NCBI GenBank assembly: GCA_040002995.1
Contig: JBDUDK010000022.1
Coordinates: 1-27,594 of the forward strand
Reading direction: 5' to 3'
DNA length: 27,594 nucleotides
Origin: JBDUDK01 sp040002995
GTDB taxonomy: Bacteria > Actinomycetota > Acidimicrobiia > Acidimicrobiales > Ilumatobacteraceae
Part shown: positions 15,685 to 22,978 of the stretch, one piece after another
Position numbering within the stretch: the first letter of the stretch is position 1
How the letters are laid out: each line of letters starts with the position of its first letter
Notes under the pieces: model-generated
Database searches by the model: none
The model's input: the letters and a program-made list of their open reading frames with translations, nothing else
Told to the model about the DNA's origin: nothing
Program-made: the position numbers and the translations under genes

Positions 15685-15922
15685 CTCTCTTCATGAGCCG
15701 GCTCTTGCGACGAGCCGCGGCGTTCTTGTGGATCACGCGCTTGCTGGCCGCCTTGTCGAGCTTTTTCACCGCTTCGGTGAGGGTGCCGGCACCGTCGTCC
15801 GTGCCCGCCGTGTTCACGGCGGTGCGCACGCGGGTCTTCAGCTCGCTCCGCACGGCCTTGTTGCGCTCGGCCGCCTTGGCGTTGGTGATGATCCGCTTCT
15901 TCTGACTCTTGATATTTGCCAC
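15668..15922 (-). CDS. rpsT: 30S ribosomal protein S20
   Basis: An 84-residue, lysine/arginine-rich protein of the small ribosomal subunit that binds 16S rRNA. It starts ANIKSQKKRIITN after the initiator and ends with HKNAAARRKSRLMKRV, both typical of S20. The start is a GTG at 15922; AAGGAA lies 5-6 bases before it. An in-frame ATG farther upstream would add 22 residues unlike S20. It is transcribed against holA and shares 17 bases with its 3' end. A TACGTT hexamer about 36 bases upstream is a likely -10, which gives a leader of about 30 bases. Confidence 0.97.
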   Translation of the reverse strand: MANIKSQKKRIITNAKAAERNKAVRSELKTRVRTAVNTAGTDDGAGTLTEAVKKLDKAASKRVIHKNAAARRKSRLMKRVKSAG

Positions 15923-15958
15923 AGTTTTCCTTGCTGGGTCGACGCGTGAAGCCCGGAG

Positions 15959-15964
15959 AACGTA
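15959..15964 (-). promoter_or_regulatory. -10 element of rpsT
   Basis: TACGTT on the minus strand, 36 bases before the GTG at 15922. Unlike most neighbours, this gene then has a real leader with a Shine-Dalgarno sequence. Confidence 0.4.
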
Positions 15965-16020
15965 GCAGCAGCGGTGCATGTGCCCCAAGGCGTGGCCGTG
16001 GTGTCGGGTAGGCCGATTGG

Positions 16021-16026
16021 TAGCGT
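16021..16026 (+). promoter_or_regulatory. -10 element of lepA
   Basis: TAGCGT, 12 bases before the lepA ATG. No Shine-Dalgarno sequence lies in the cytosine-rich gap, so the leader would be absent or only a few bases long. Confidence 0.45.
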
Positions 16027-16038
16027 CAACCCACCCCC

Positions 16039-17823
16039 ATGGACCTCTCGCGTATCCGGAACTTCTCGATCATCGCCCACATTGACCACGGCAAGTCGAC
16101 GCTTTCCGATCGGGTCCTCGAGCTCACCGGCGCCGTTGATCCTCGCGAGATGCGCGAGCAGTACCTCGACTCCATGGATCTCGAGCGCGAGCGGGGCATC
16201 ACGATCAAGGCCCAGAACGTAAGGGTCAAATGGAAGGGTCACACCCTCCACCTCATCGACACGCCCGGTCACGTCGACTTCGGCTACGAGGTGAGCCGGT
16301 CGCTCGCCGCGTGCGAAGGGGTGGTGCTCATCGTCGACGCCGCGCAGGGCATCGAGGCCCAGACGCTTGCGAACTGCTACCTCGCCCTCGAGAACGACCT
16401 CGAGATCGTGGCGGCGTTGAACAAGATCGACCTGCCTGCGGCCGAGCCCGAGCGCTACGCCCAAGAGATCGAGAATGTGCTCGGCCTTCCCGCGGAAGAG
16501 ATCCTGCTCATCAGCGCCAAGACCGGCCAGGGCGTGCCGGAGCTGCTCGACGCGATCATCGCCAAGATTCCGGCGCCCGGTGGCGATCCGAACGCGCCGC
16601 TCCAAGCGCTCATGTTCGACTCGGTGTTCGACCAGTACCGCGGGGTGGTGTCATCGATCCGCGTCATGAACGGCACGATCAGCACCCGCCAGCGGGTGCG
16701 CTTCATGAATGCCGGCGCGATCCACGAGATCGATGAGCTCGGGGTCCGCCTTCCGTTGATCACGCCGGTGGCCTCGCTGGGTCCCGGCGAAGTGGGCTAT
16801 CTCATCGCGGGCATTAAGGACGTCGGCCAGGCCCGGGTAGGAGAGACCGTCACCGACGCCGCCCGCCCGGCGGCCGCCGCCCTGGAGGGATACCGCGACC
16901 CCAAGCCGATGGTGTTCTGCGGTCTGTTCCCCGTGGAGGGCGACGATTTCGAGAACCTTCGGGAAAGCCTCGAGAAGATGAAGCTCAACGACGCATCGAT
17001 CAGTTATCAGCCCGAGACGTCAGGTGCGCTCGGCTTCGGCTTCCGTTGTGGCTTCCTTGGTCTCTTGCACATGGAGATCGTCAGGGAGCGGCTCGAGCGC
17101 GAGTTCGATCTTGCGCTCATTGCTACCGCACCGAGCGTCGAGTACATCGTGCACACCACCAGCGGGGAGCTGGTGGCGGTCGACAACCCGAGCGACCTCC
17201 CCGCGCCGACCGAGGTCGACCACATCGAGGAACCGTTCTTGCGAGCGACGATCCTCACGCCGGCCACCTACGCGGGCACCATCATCGACCTGTGCCAAAA
17301 CCGCCGGGGCGAGATGGTCAAGATGGAATACCTCTCGCCCGAGCGGATGGAGCTCGTGTACCGCATCCCCCTCGCGGAGCTCGTTGTCGACTTCTTCGAT
17401 CAGCTGAAGAGCCGCACGCAGGGGTACGCCAGCCTCGACTACGAGACGTCCGGCTACGAAACGAGCAATCTCGTGCGCGTCGACATCTTGTTGAACGGCG
17501 TTACCGCCGACGCCTTTTCGATGATCGTGCACCAGGACGAGGCCTACGAGTACGGCCGGCGCATGTGCGAGAAGTTGAAGGAACTGATCCCGCGCCAGCT
17601 GTTCGATGTGCCCATCCAGGCCGCCATCGGGGGCCGGTTCATCGCCCGCCAGACGGTGAAAGCCAAGCGCAAGGACGTGCTCGCGAAGTGCTACGGCGGT
17701 GACATCACCCGGAAGCGCAAGCTGCTGGAGAAGCAGAAAGAGGGCAAGAAGCGCATGAAGTCGATCGGGCGGGTCGAGGTGCCCCAGGAGGCCTTCATCG
17801 CCGCCCTGCGCCTCGACGACTGA
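16039..17823 (+). CDS. lepA: Elongation factor 4 (LepA)
   Basis: A translational GTPase of 594 residues that acts on stalled ribosomes and in 30S assembly. The GTPase motifs are complete: AHIDHGKST (13-21), DTPGHVDF (about 74-81) and NKID (about 127-130), plus ERERGITIKA in switch I. Domain II follows, then the EF4-specific C-terminal domain with YGGDITRKRKLLEKQKEGKKRM, split here by name only; it is normal for the family. Length and ends match LepA. The ATG at 16039 starts MDLSRIRNFSIIAH. There is no Shine-Dalgarno sequence; TAGCGT 12 bases upstream suggests a nearly leaderless mRNA. Divergent from rpsT, and followed after 31 bases by the CIRCE operator of hrcA. Confidence 0.97.
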   Translation: MDLSRIRNFSIIAHIDHGKSTLSDRVLELTGAVDPREMREQYLDSMDLERERGITIKAQNVRVKWKGHTLHLIDTPGHVDFGYEVSRSLAACEGVVLIVDAAQGIEAQTLANCYLALENDLEIVAALNKIDLPAAEPERYAQEIENVLGLPAEEILLISAKTGQGVPELLDAIIAKIPAPGGDPNAPLQALMFDSVFDQYRGVVSSIRVMNGTISTRQRVRFMNAGAIHEIDELGVRLPLITPVASLGPGEVGYLIAGIKDVGQARVGETVTDAARPAAAALEGYRDPKPMVFCGLFPVEGDDFENLRESLEKMKLNDASISYQPETSGALGFGFRCGFLGLLHMEIVRERLEREFDLALIATAPSVEYIVHTTSGELVAVDNPSDLPAPTEVDHIEEPFLRATILTPATYAGTIIDLCQNRRGEMVKMEYLSPERMELVYRIPLAELVVDFFDQLKSRTQGYASLDYETSGYETSNLVRVDILLNGVTADAFSMIVHQDEAYEYGRRMCEKLKELIPRQLFDVPIQAAIGGRFIARQTVKAKRKDVLAKCYGGDITRKRKLLEKQKEGKKRMKSIGRVEVPQEAFIAALRLDD

Positions 17824-17854
17824 CGATTCGCCGAAGGTGAGCCTCGTTCTGGAG

Positions 17855-17881
17855 CTGGCACTCGGTATCCTCGAGTGCCAG
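17855..17881. promoter_or_regulatory. CIRCE operator (HrcA binding site) with embedded -10
   Basis: The arms CTGGCACTC (17855-17863) and GAGTGCCAG (17873-17881) are a perfect 9-base inverted repeat around a 9-base spacer. This is the CIRCE layout (TTAGCACTC-N9-GAGTGCTAA) with GC-shifted outer bases. The spacer contains TATCCT (17866-17871), a good -10 hexamer, so bound HrcA would cover the promoter. It lies 31 bases before the hrcA ATG, so the hrcA-dnaJ operon should be heat-induced and autoregulated. Confidence 0.93.
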
Positions 17882-17912
17882 CGATCGAATCGGGAGGAGT
17901 GCTCAGCCCCGC

Positions 17913-18917
17913 ATGCTCGATGAACGCAAGGCGGCCATCCTGCGGGCCGTCGTCGAGGAATACATCGAAACCGCTCAGCCGGTGGGCTCGAACCATGTCG
18001 CGCGCTCCGAGCGGGTGAATGTGTCCTCGGCCACCGTGCGCAACGAGATGGCGGTGCTCGAACAGGAGGGTTACCTCCACCAGCCCCACACCAGCGCCGG
18101 GCGCGTGCCCACCGATCGGGGTTATCGATTCTTCGTCGATTCTCTCGGGCGCGGGTCGGGACGCCTGCCCAACGCGCAGAACCATGAGATCCGGACGTTT
18201 TTCGAAACCTCCCACGGTGCGCTCGAGACGATGCTTCTCGATACCAGCCGGCTGCTCGCGAACCTCACCAACTACGCGTCGGTCGTCGTGGGCCCGCAGC
18301 ACGAGGCGGCCCGCCTGCGTTCGGTCCAGCTCGTCGGGATGAATGCCCACACGGTCTTGCTCGTGGCGGTCTTGTCCGACGCCGCGCTCGAGCGTCACAC
18401 CCTCGAGGCCCCGTTCGACTGCACCGACGAGATTGTGGCGCTGGCCACCACTCGCCTCGCCACCCACCTGCTGGGCTCACCGCTCGCCGATCTCCCCGTG
18501 ATCGCCGCCACCGAAGACTCGCGTGTGAACACTCTCGTCGAGGCGGCGCGCGACGCCCTCGCCGAGGCCGGCCGCAGCCACACCGGCGACGTCTTCGTCG
18601 GGGGCACCGCCCGCATGGCAACCGCGTTCGACGCGGTCGAGACCGTGCGCGACGTCCTCGCCACACTCGAGCGCCAGTACGTCGTCGTCACGCTCCTTCG
18701 CGACGTGATCGACGGTGGACTGTCCGTGTCGATCGGATCGGAGCACGGCATCGAGCCGCTCGCCGCGTGTTCTGTGGTGGTCTCCCCGTATCTGGTCGAC
18801 GGCCAGTACCAGGGTTCGGTCGGGGTGCTCGGGCCTACCCGGATGAACTATTCACAGGCGCTCGCCGCCGTCGCCGCGGTGAGCCAGCGGCTCGGCCGCC
18901 GGCTGAGCGACGGCTGA
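17913..18917 (+). CDS. hrcA: Heat-inducible transcription repressor HrcA
   Basis: The repressor of class I heat-shock genes, which binds CIRCE sites and senses GroEL availability. The 334 residues start MLDERKAAILRAVVEEYIET and hold the winged-helix DNA-binding domain (about 1-75, SSATVRNEMAVLEQEGYLHQPHTSAGR, a hallmark read here as two parts, with VPTDRGYRFF). The dimerisation/GAF-like domain follows, with MLLDTSRLLANLTNYASVVVGP, and the C-terminus has IGSEHGIEPLAACSVV. Its own promoter carries a CIRCE site just upstream, so it represses itself. GGGAGGAG (17892-17899) is a strong ribosome site but is 13 bases from the ATG, longer than usual; no better in-frame start is present. First gene of hrcA-dnaJ-rsmE. 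Confidence 0.95.
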   Translation: MLDERKAAILRAVVEEYIETAQPVGSNHVARSERVNVSSATVRNEMAVLEQEGYLHQPHTSAGRVPTDRGYRFFVDSLGRGSGRLPNAQNHEIRTFFETSHGALETMLLDTSRLLANLTNYASVVVGPQHEAARLRSVQLVGMNAHTVLLVAVLSDAALERHTLEAPFDCTDEIVALATTRLATHLLGSPLADLPVIAATEDSRVNTLVEAARDALAEAGRSHTGDVFVGGTARMATAFDAVETVRDVLATLERQYVVVTLLRDVIDGGLSVSIGSEHGIEPLAACSVVVSPYLVDGQYQGSVGVLGPTRMNYSQALAAVAAVSQRLGRRLSDG

Positions 18918-18924
18918 GTCCGTT

Positions 18925-20037
18925 GTGAGCACTGACTACTACGAGCTGCTCGACGTTGCGCCGACCGCGAGTGCCGAGGAGCTGAAGCGGGCGTATCGAC
19001 GCAAGGCGCGTGAGCTTCATCCCGACACGAATCCCGACCCCCACGCCGCGGAGCGATTCAAAGAGATCGCGATGGCCTACGAGGTGCTGTCCGATCCCGA
19101 TAAGCGGGCGCGCTACGACCGTTTCGGCCCCGACGGTGTCAGCGGCGCCGACGATGCGTTCCGTTTCTCAGGCGGTGGCATCGGTGATCTGTTCGACGCG
19201 TTCTTCGGCGGTGGTTCGCCGTTCGGCGGCGGCCAACGAACGGCCGGACCGCCCCGTGGGCAGGACCTCGAGGTGGTCATCGACATCGAGTTCACCGACG
19301 CGGTGTTTGGTACTCAGGCGCCCGTGACCGTGCGCACCGCCGTCGCCTGCGAGGCGTGCTCGGGTAGCGGCGCGGGTTCGGGCACGAAGCCGGTTACGTG
19401 TGCCGACTGCGGCGGCGCCGGCCAGGTGCGGCGCGTGCGGCAGTCGTTGCTCGGTCAGATGATGACGACGGGAACCTGCCCGCGCTGTGGCGGACTCGGC
19501 GAGGTGATCGCGACACCGTGTGCGAGTTGCCGGGGCGAGGGTCGAGTGATCGAGGACAAGACGTACAAGGTCGATGTGCCCGCGGGCGTCGACGCCGGGG
19601 CCACGCTCCGCCTCAACGGGCGGGGTGCGGTTGGTCCTCGAAACGGAGCCTCGGGCGACCTGTATGTGCATCTGCGGGTGCGCCCCCATCCGGTCTTCCG
19701 GCGCGATGGCTACGACCTGATTCGCGAGCTCCGTATCAGCTACACGCAGGCCGCGCTCGGCACCGAGTTCCAGCTCGAGACGCTCGACGGCACCGAAGAT
19801 CTTGTCGTGCCGCCCGGCACCCAGCATGGCCGTGTCCTACGCCTGAGGGCTCGGGGCGTGCCCCACGTCGACGGCCGCGGTCGCGGCGACGTGCTCGTGC
19901 CGATCGTGGTCGAGATCCCGACGAAGCTGGGCAAGGGCGAGGAGGATCTTCTTCGGCAGCTGGCCGAGGAGCGGGGCGACGACGTGAGCCCGCCGGAGAA
20001 AGGTCTGCTCGACCGCATCAAGTCGGCGTTCTCGTGA
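18925..20037 (+). CDS. dnaJ: Chaperone DnaJ (second actinobacterial type)
   Basis: The Hsp40 co-chaperone that delivers substrates to DnaK and stimulates its ATPase. The 370 residues have the J domain (about 1-68) with HPD at 32-34, a Gly/Phe-rich stretch (about 82-102), four zinc-binding CxxCxGxG-type repeats (Cys141/144, 158/161, 184/187, 198/201) and the C-terminal substrate domains. All eight zinc cysteines are present, so it is a type I DnaJ. It starts with GTG, 7 bases after the hrcA stop, so it shares the CIRCE-controlled promoter. The position behind hrcA is that of the actinobacterial DnaJ2. dnaK and grpE are not in the window. Confidence 0.96.
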   Translation: MSTDYYELLDVAPTASAEELKRAYRRKARELHPDTNPDPHAAERFKEIAMAYEVLSDPDKRARYDRFGPDGVSGADDAFRFSGGGIGDLFDAFFGGGSPFGGGQRTAGPPRGQDLEVVIDIEFTDAVFGTQAPVTVRTAVACEACSGSGAGSGTKPVTCADCGGAGQVRRVRQSLLGQMMTTGTCPRCGGLGEVIATPCASCRGEGRVIEDKTYKVDVPAGVDAGATLRLNGRGAVGPRNGASGDLYVHLRVRPHPVFRRDGYDLIRELRISYTQAALGTEFQLETLDGTEDLVVPPGTQHGRVLRLRARGVPHVDGRGRGDVLVPIVVEIPTKLGKGEEDLLRQLAEERGDDVSPPEKGLLDRIKSAFS

Positions 20038-20041
20038 ACCG

Positions 20042-20704
20042 GTGAGCGAAGCGTTCGTTTTCGTCGACGATCTCGACGCGCCAATTCTCACGAACGACGA
20101 CCGCCATCACCTTGATCGCGTACTGCGGCTACGCGCGGGTGCTCCGATCACCATTGCCGACGGCAGAGGTCGATCGCGGCCGGCCCGTTTCGGGCCTTCG
20201 CTGGTCGTCGACGGCGAAATCGTCGAGGAGCCGGCGCCCGCGGTCGGGCTCACGGTCGGATGCGCGCTCGCCAAGGGCGACAAGACCGAGTGGGCCGTAC
20301 AGAAGCTGACCGAGCTCGGTATCGACACGATCATCCCGTTCATGGCCGATCGGTGCATCGTTCGGTGGGAGCCCACGCGCGTCGCCCACCACACGAACCG
20401 GCTCCGCAAGGTCGCGCGCGAGGCGGCGATGCAATGTCGCCGGCCGCGCCTGCCCGAGGTCGCTGACCTGGCCCGCTTCGACGAACTGGTCACCCGACCC
20501 GCGGTGGCCCTCGCCGACAGGGGTGGCGCAACGATCACCGCCGCTGACACCACGATCCTCGTCGGACCCGAAGGTGGCTGGTCCCCAAGGGAGCGCAGCG
20601 CGGCCGTGAAGTTCGTCGGTCTCGGTGCGTATGTGTTGCGCGCGGAGACCGCCGCGGTCGCCGCTGGAGTGCTTCTCGCGTCGGGGCCAAATCGAAGTAG
20701 CTGA
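20042..20704 (+). CDS. rsmE: 16S rRNA (uracil1498-N3)-methyltransferase
   Basis: Methylates N3 of U1498 in 16S rRNA using S-adenosylmethionine. The 220 residues contain an N-terminal PUA-like RNA-binding part (HHLDRVLRLRAGAPITIADG), then the SPOUT knot domain with LAKGDKTEWAVQKLTELGI, the motif LVGPEGGWSPRE (about 177-188) and the C-terminal knot VLRAETAAVAAGVLLA. Length is a little short of the usual 240 but all motifs are present. The GTG start lies 4 bases after the dnaJ stop, so the gene is in the hrcA-dnaJ operon and probably coupled. The dnaJ-rsmE linkage is widely conserved in Gram-positive bacteria. Confidence 0.93.
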   Translation: MSEAFVFVDDLDAPILTNDDRHHLDRVLRLRAGAPITIADGRGRSRPARFGPSLVVDGEIVEEPAPAVGLTVGCALAKGDKTEWAVQKLTELGIDTIIPFMADRCIVRWEPTRVAHHTNRLRKVAREAAMQCRRPRLPEVADLARFDELVTRPAVALADRGGATITAADTTILVGPEGGWSPRERSAAVKFVGLGAYVLRAETAAVAAGVLLASGPNRSS

Positions 20705-20723
20705 CAGTGGTGGGCTAGCACCG

Positions 20724-20752
20724 TTGCGTGGCGCCAGCTCGGGAACTACATT
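20724..20752 (+). promoter_or_regulatory. Sigma-70-type promoter of the BldD-like gene
   Basis: TTGCGT (20724-20729) and TACATT (20747-20752) are separated by 17 bases, the ideal spacing. It lies 38 bases before the ATG at 20791 and after the rsmE stop, so the regulator gene need not depend on the heat-shock operon. Confidence 0.6.
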
Positions 20753-20790
20753 CGCTCTGACCCCTGCACGGGCGAAAGTTGGGCGAGGCC

Positions 20791-21303
20791 ATGGCAGACG
20801 AGGAGATGACGCCGTACGGACGCCGTGTCGGTGAACGTCTCCGCGCCATTCGCCGCCAGAAGCGATTGTCGCTTCAGGAGGTAGAAAGCGAGTCCCAGCA
20901 GGAGTTCAAGGCCTCCGTGCTCGGCGCCTACGAGCGCGGCGAGCGCGCCATCTCTGTTCCTCGCCTGCAGCGACTCGCGCACTTCTACAACGTCCCGGTG
21001 GAGCAGCTGTTGCCGCCCGAGGATCTCGACATCGAGGTTCTCGACCTCACCGATCGCCGCCTCGGCCGTCTCGACGAGCCGATCGTCATCGACCTCACCC
21101 GCCTCGAAACACTCGACGCGCCCGAGGCGTCGATGCTCGCCCGGTACCTGCAGATGATCCAGGTCCAGCGCCAGGACTTCAACGGCCGTGTGCTCACCGT
21201 CCGCTCCGACGACCTCCGCGCCATCGCCTGCATCCTCGACGTCCCCGCCGACCACGCCCCGCACCGACTCGATTCCCTGGGATTGCGATTCGGCCGCAAG
21301 TAG
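20791..21303 (+). CDS. bldD: BldD-like XRE-family regulator with c-di-GMP-binding signature
   Basis: A 170-residue DNA-binding protein. Residues 11-75 are an XRE helix-turn-helix (RLRAIRRQKRLSLQEVES, LGAYERGERAISVPRLQRLA). The C-terminal domain contains IQVQRQDFNGRVLTVRSDDL. Streptomyces BldD binds cyclic di-GMP through RGD-x8-RQDD; here the same positions read RQD (127-129), eight residues, RSDD (138-141), so all charged contacts are kept. In Streptomyces BldD represses development genes when loaded with a c-di-GMP tetramer. A similar c-di-GMP-controlled role is likely here, though the targets are unknown. A TTG at 20779 would add four residues; I prefer the ATG at 20791 with GGGCGAGG before it. 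Own promoter upstream; the stop codon overlaps the hemW -10 element. Confidence 0.88.
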   Translation: MADEEMTPYGRRVGERLRAIRRQKRLSLQEVESESQQEFKASVLGAYERGERAISVPRLQRLAHFYNVPVEQLLPPEDLDIEVLDLTDRRLGRLDEPIVIDLTRLETLDAPEASMLARYLQMIQVQRQDFNGRVLTVRSDDLRAIACILDVPADHAPHRLDSLGLRFGRK

Positions 21304-21306
21304 CGT
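21301..21306 (+). promoter_or_regulatory. Possible -10 element of hemW
   Basis: TAGCGT formed by the stop codon of the BldD-like gene and the next three bases, 13 bases before the hemW ATG. It could also be chance, since TAG is required here as the stop. Confidence 0.3.
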
Positions 21307-21319
21307 CGCGGGGGTCGCG

Positions 21320-22378
21320 ATGACCCCCTTCGGTGCCTACGTCCACATCCCTTTCTGCGCACACCGCTGCGATTACTGCGCGTTCGCGACCTGGACCGAC
21401 CGCGCCCATCTCGTCTCGCGCTATCTCGCGGCCGTGAGTCGCGAGATCGATGCCTCGATCGCGGACGGGCTTCCCGCGCTCACGAGCATTTTCTTTGGCG
21501 GCGGTACGCCGTCGCTCGTTCCGGCCGACGCGTTGATGGACCTGCTCGATCGCCTGCCTTCGGGTCCCGGTGCCGAGGTCACGGTGGAATGCAACCCCGA
21601 CACGGTTACCGCAGCGCTGCTCGGGACGTACGTCGAGCACGGCGTCACGCGGGTGAGCCTTGGCGTGCAGTCGATGCAGCGCCACGTGCTCACGGCGCTC
21701 GGGCGCACGCACGACCCTCAGAATGTTGAACGCAGCGTGGCCCTCGTTCGGGCTTCCGGGCTGTCGACGTTCAATCTCGATGTGATCTACGGAGCGGCAG
21801 GGGAGAGCCTCGACGACTGGAGGGCCACAATCGTTCGCTGTCTCGACTTCGATCCGGTCCATGTATCTGCGTACGGCCTGACCGTCGAGGCGGGCACGCC
21901 GCTCGCCGATGATCCGAGCCGCCATCCCGATGATGACGACCAGGCCGACAAGTATCTCCTCGCCGACGCGCTCCTGAGCCAAGCCGGGTTGGTGAACTAC
22001 GAGATCTCGAACTGGGCCCGGCCGGGTTCCGAATGCCGGCACAACCTCTTGTACTGGGAGCAGGGTGAGTACGTCGGCTTCGGATGTGCCGCCCATTCCC
22101 ACCGCCGGGGGACGAGATGGTGGAACGTGCGCACGATCGAGCGCTATGTCGCGCTGATCGAAGAAGGAAGCTCCGCCGAAGGTGGCCGCGAAAAGCTCGA
22201 TGCCGATGGGCGCCGTCTCGAAGGTCTTCAACTCGCGTTGCGCACCCGCGGTGGCGTGCCCGCCAAGACGCTGCCCGTCGACGAGCTGCCCGGGTTGGTC
22301 GACATCGACGACGGGCAGGCGCGGCTCACGGTGTCGGGCCGCCTCCTCGCGAACGAGGTCGCGCTACGGCTGCGGTAG
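21320..22378 (+). CDS. hemW: Radical SAM protein HemW (heme chaperone)
   Basis: A 352-residue radical SAM protein. The [4Fe-4S] motif is CAHRCDYC (Cys13, Cys17, Cys20), which is CxxxCxxC, followed by the SAM-binding FFGGGTPS (about 58-65) and VECNPDT. It lacks the fourth cysteine typical of coproporphyrinogen dehydrogenase HemN and has HNLLYW (241-246), the HNxxYW heme-binding motif of HemW. So I call it the heme chaperone and not HemN. Length, shorter than HemN, fits. The ATG at 21320 starts MTPFGAYVHIPFC. It lies 16 bases after the BldD-like gene on the same strand. The 3' end overlaps the LysM gene by 15 bases on the opposite strand. Confidence 0.93.
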   Translation: MTPFGAYVHIPFCAHRCDYCAFATWTDRAHLVSRYLAAVSREIDASIADGLPALTSIFFGGGTPSLVPADALMDLLDRLPSGPGAEVTVECNPDTVTAALLGTYVEHGVTRVSLGVQSMQRHVLTALGRTHDPQNVERSVALVRASGLSTFNLDVIYGAAGESLDDWRATIVRCLDFDPVHVSAYGLTVEAGTPLADDPSRHPDDDDQADKYLLADALLSQAGLVNYEISNWARPGSECRHNLLYWEQGEYVGFGCAAHSHRRGTRWWNVRTIERYVALIEEGSSAEGGREKLDADGRRLEGLQLALRTRGGVPAKTLPVDELPGLVDIDDGQARLTVSGRLLANEVALRLR

Positions 22379-22978
22379 TACGAATTCCTGGCCGGGGTAG
22401 ATGAGATCGGGAACACCCGCGTGCACCAGACGCTCGCTGTTGGCGCTCATGACGAGGCGCCAATAGGTGCCGATCTCCGCGACCGAGGGCGGACGGCCGA
22501 GGTGCGCGGCGATCGCGACCTCGGCGATCGACCAGAACGAGTCGCCGGACTTCACGCTGTAGACGGCCGCCTCGTCGGGAACGGTTGGCGTCGCGGCGAT
22601 GACGGCGGGATCGGAGAGCGCGATGGAAACGGGGGGAGGCGGTGCCGCCCTCGCGCCCGCGAATGCCACGCCGGCACTCGAAGTCGCCAGCACGCTGGTG
22701 ACCAACATCGCGCGGAGCGACGGCGGGGTGAGGGTGCTCACCCAATGTCCGGCGCGTGACCACGTCGGCACCACCAAATGCAGCACGGCGATCACGGCGA
22801 GATAGGTGGCCGTTGCGAGGGCGGCGACGCGAACCACGCTCATCGCCGCGTCGGCGGGACCAACGTCGACTAGCCACCGACCGATGTCGCGACGGGGGAG
22901 CGGGAAGCGTGAGGCCAACCGCCACAGCGCGGAACTGGCGGTACCTGCGAGCACGAGGAGCGCGAGTGCGCGCCTCAC
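22364..22978 (-). CDS. Membrane protein with C-terminal LysM domain
   Basis: A 204-residue protein with about three membrane segments (LALLVLAGTASSALW near the start, VAALATATYLAVIAVLHLVV, and MLVTSVLATSSAGVAFAGA) and an outer C-terminal LysM domain (about 138-202, YSVKSGDSFWSIAEVAIAA ... LIYPGQEFVLP). LysM binds peptidoglycan, so it probably ties the membrane to the wall. The start is one of two GTG codons in a row. I chose 22978, which is 7 bases behind AGGAGG and overlaps the stop of the upstream pseudokinase gene as GTGA; GTG at 22981 would add one residue. The two genes are clearly one operon and translationally coupled. The stop overlaps the end of hemW by 15 bases. Confidence 0.85.
   Translation of the reverse strand: MRRALALLVLAGTASSALWRLASRFPLPRRDIGRWLVDVGPADAAMSVVRVAALATATYLAVIAVLHLVVPTWSRAGHWVSTLTPPSLRAMLVTSVLATSSAGVAFAGARAAPPPPVSIALSDPAVIAATPTVPDEAAVYSVKSGDSFWSIAEVAIAAHLGRPPSVAEIGTYWRLVMSANSERLVHAGVPDLIYPGQEFVLPQP

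Noticed and set aside
21320..22378. Oxygen-independent coproporphyrinogen oxidase (HemN)
   Set aside because: It is shorter, and it has the HNxxYW motif and cysteine pattern of HemW.
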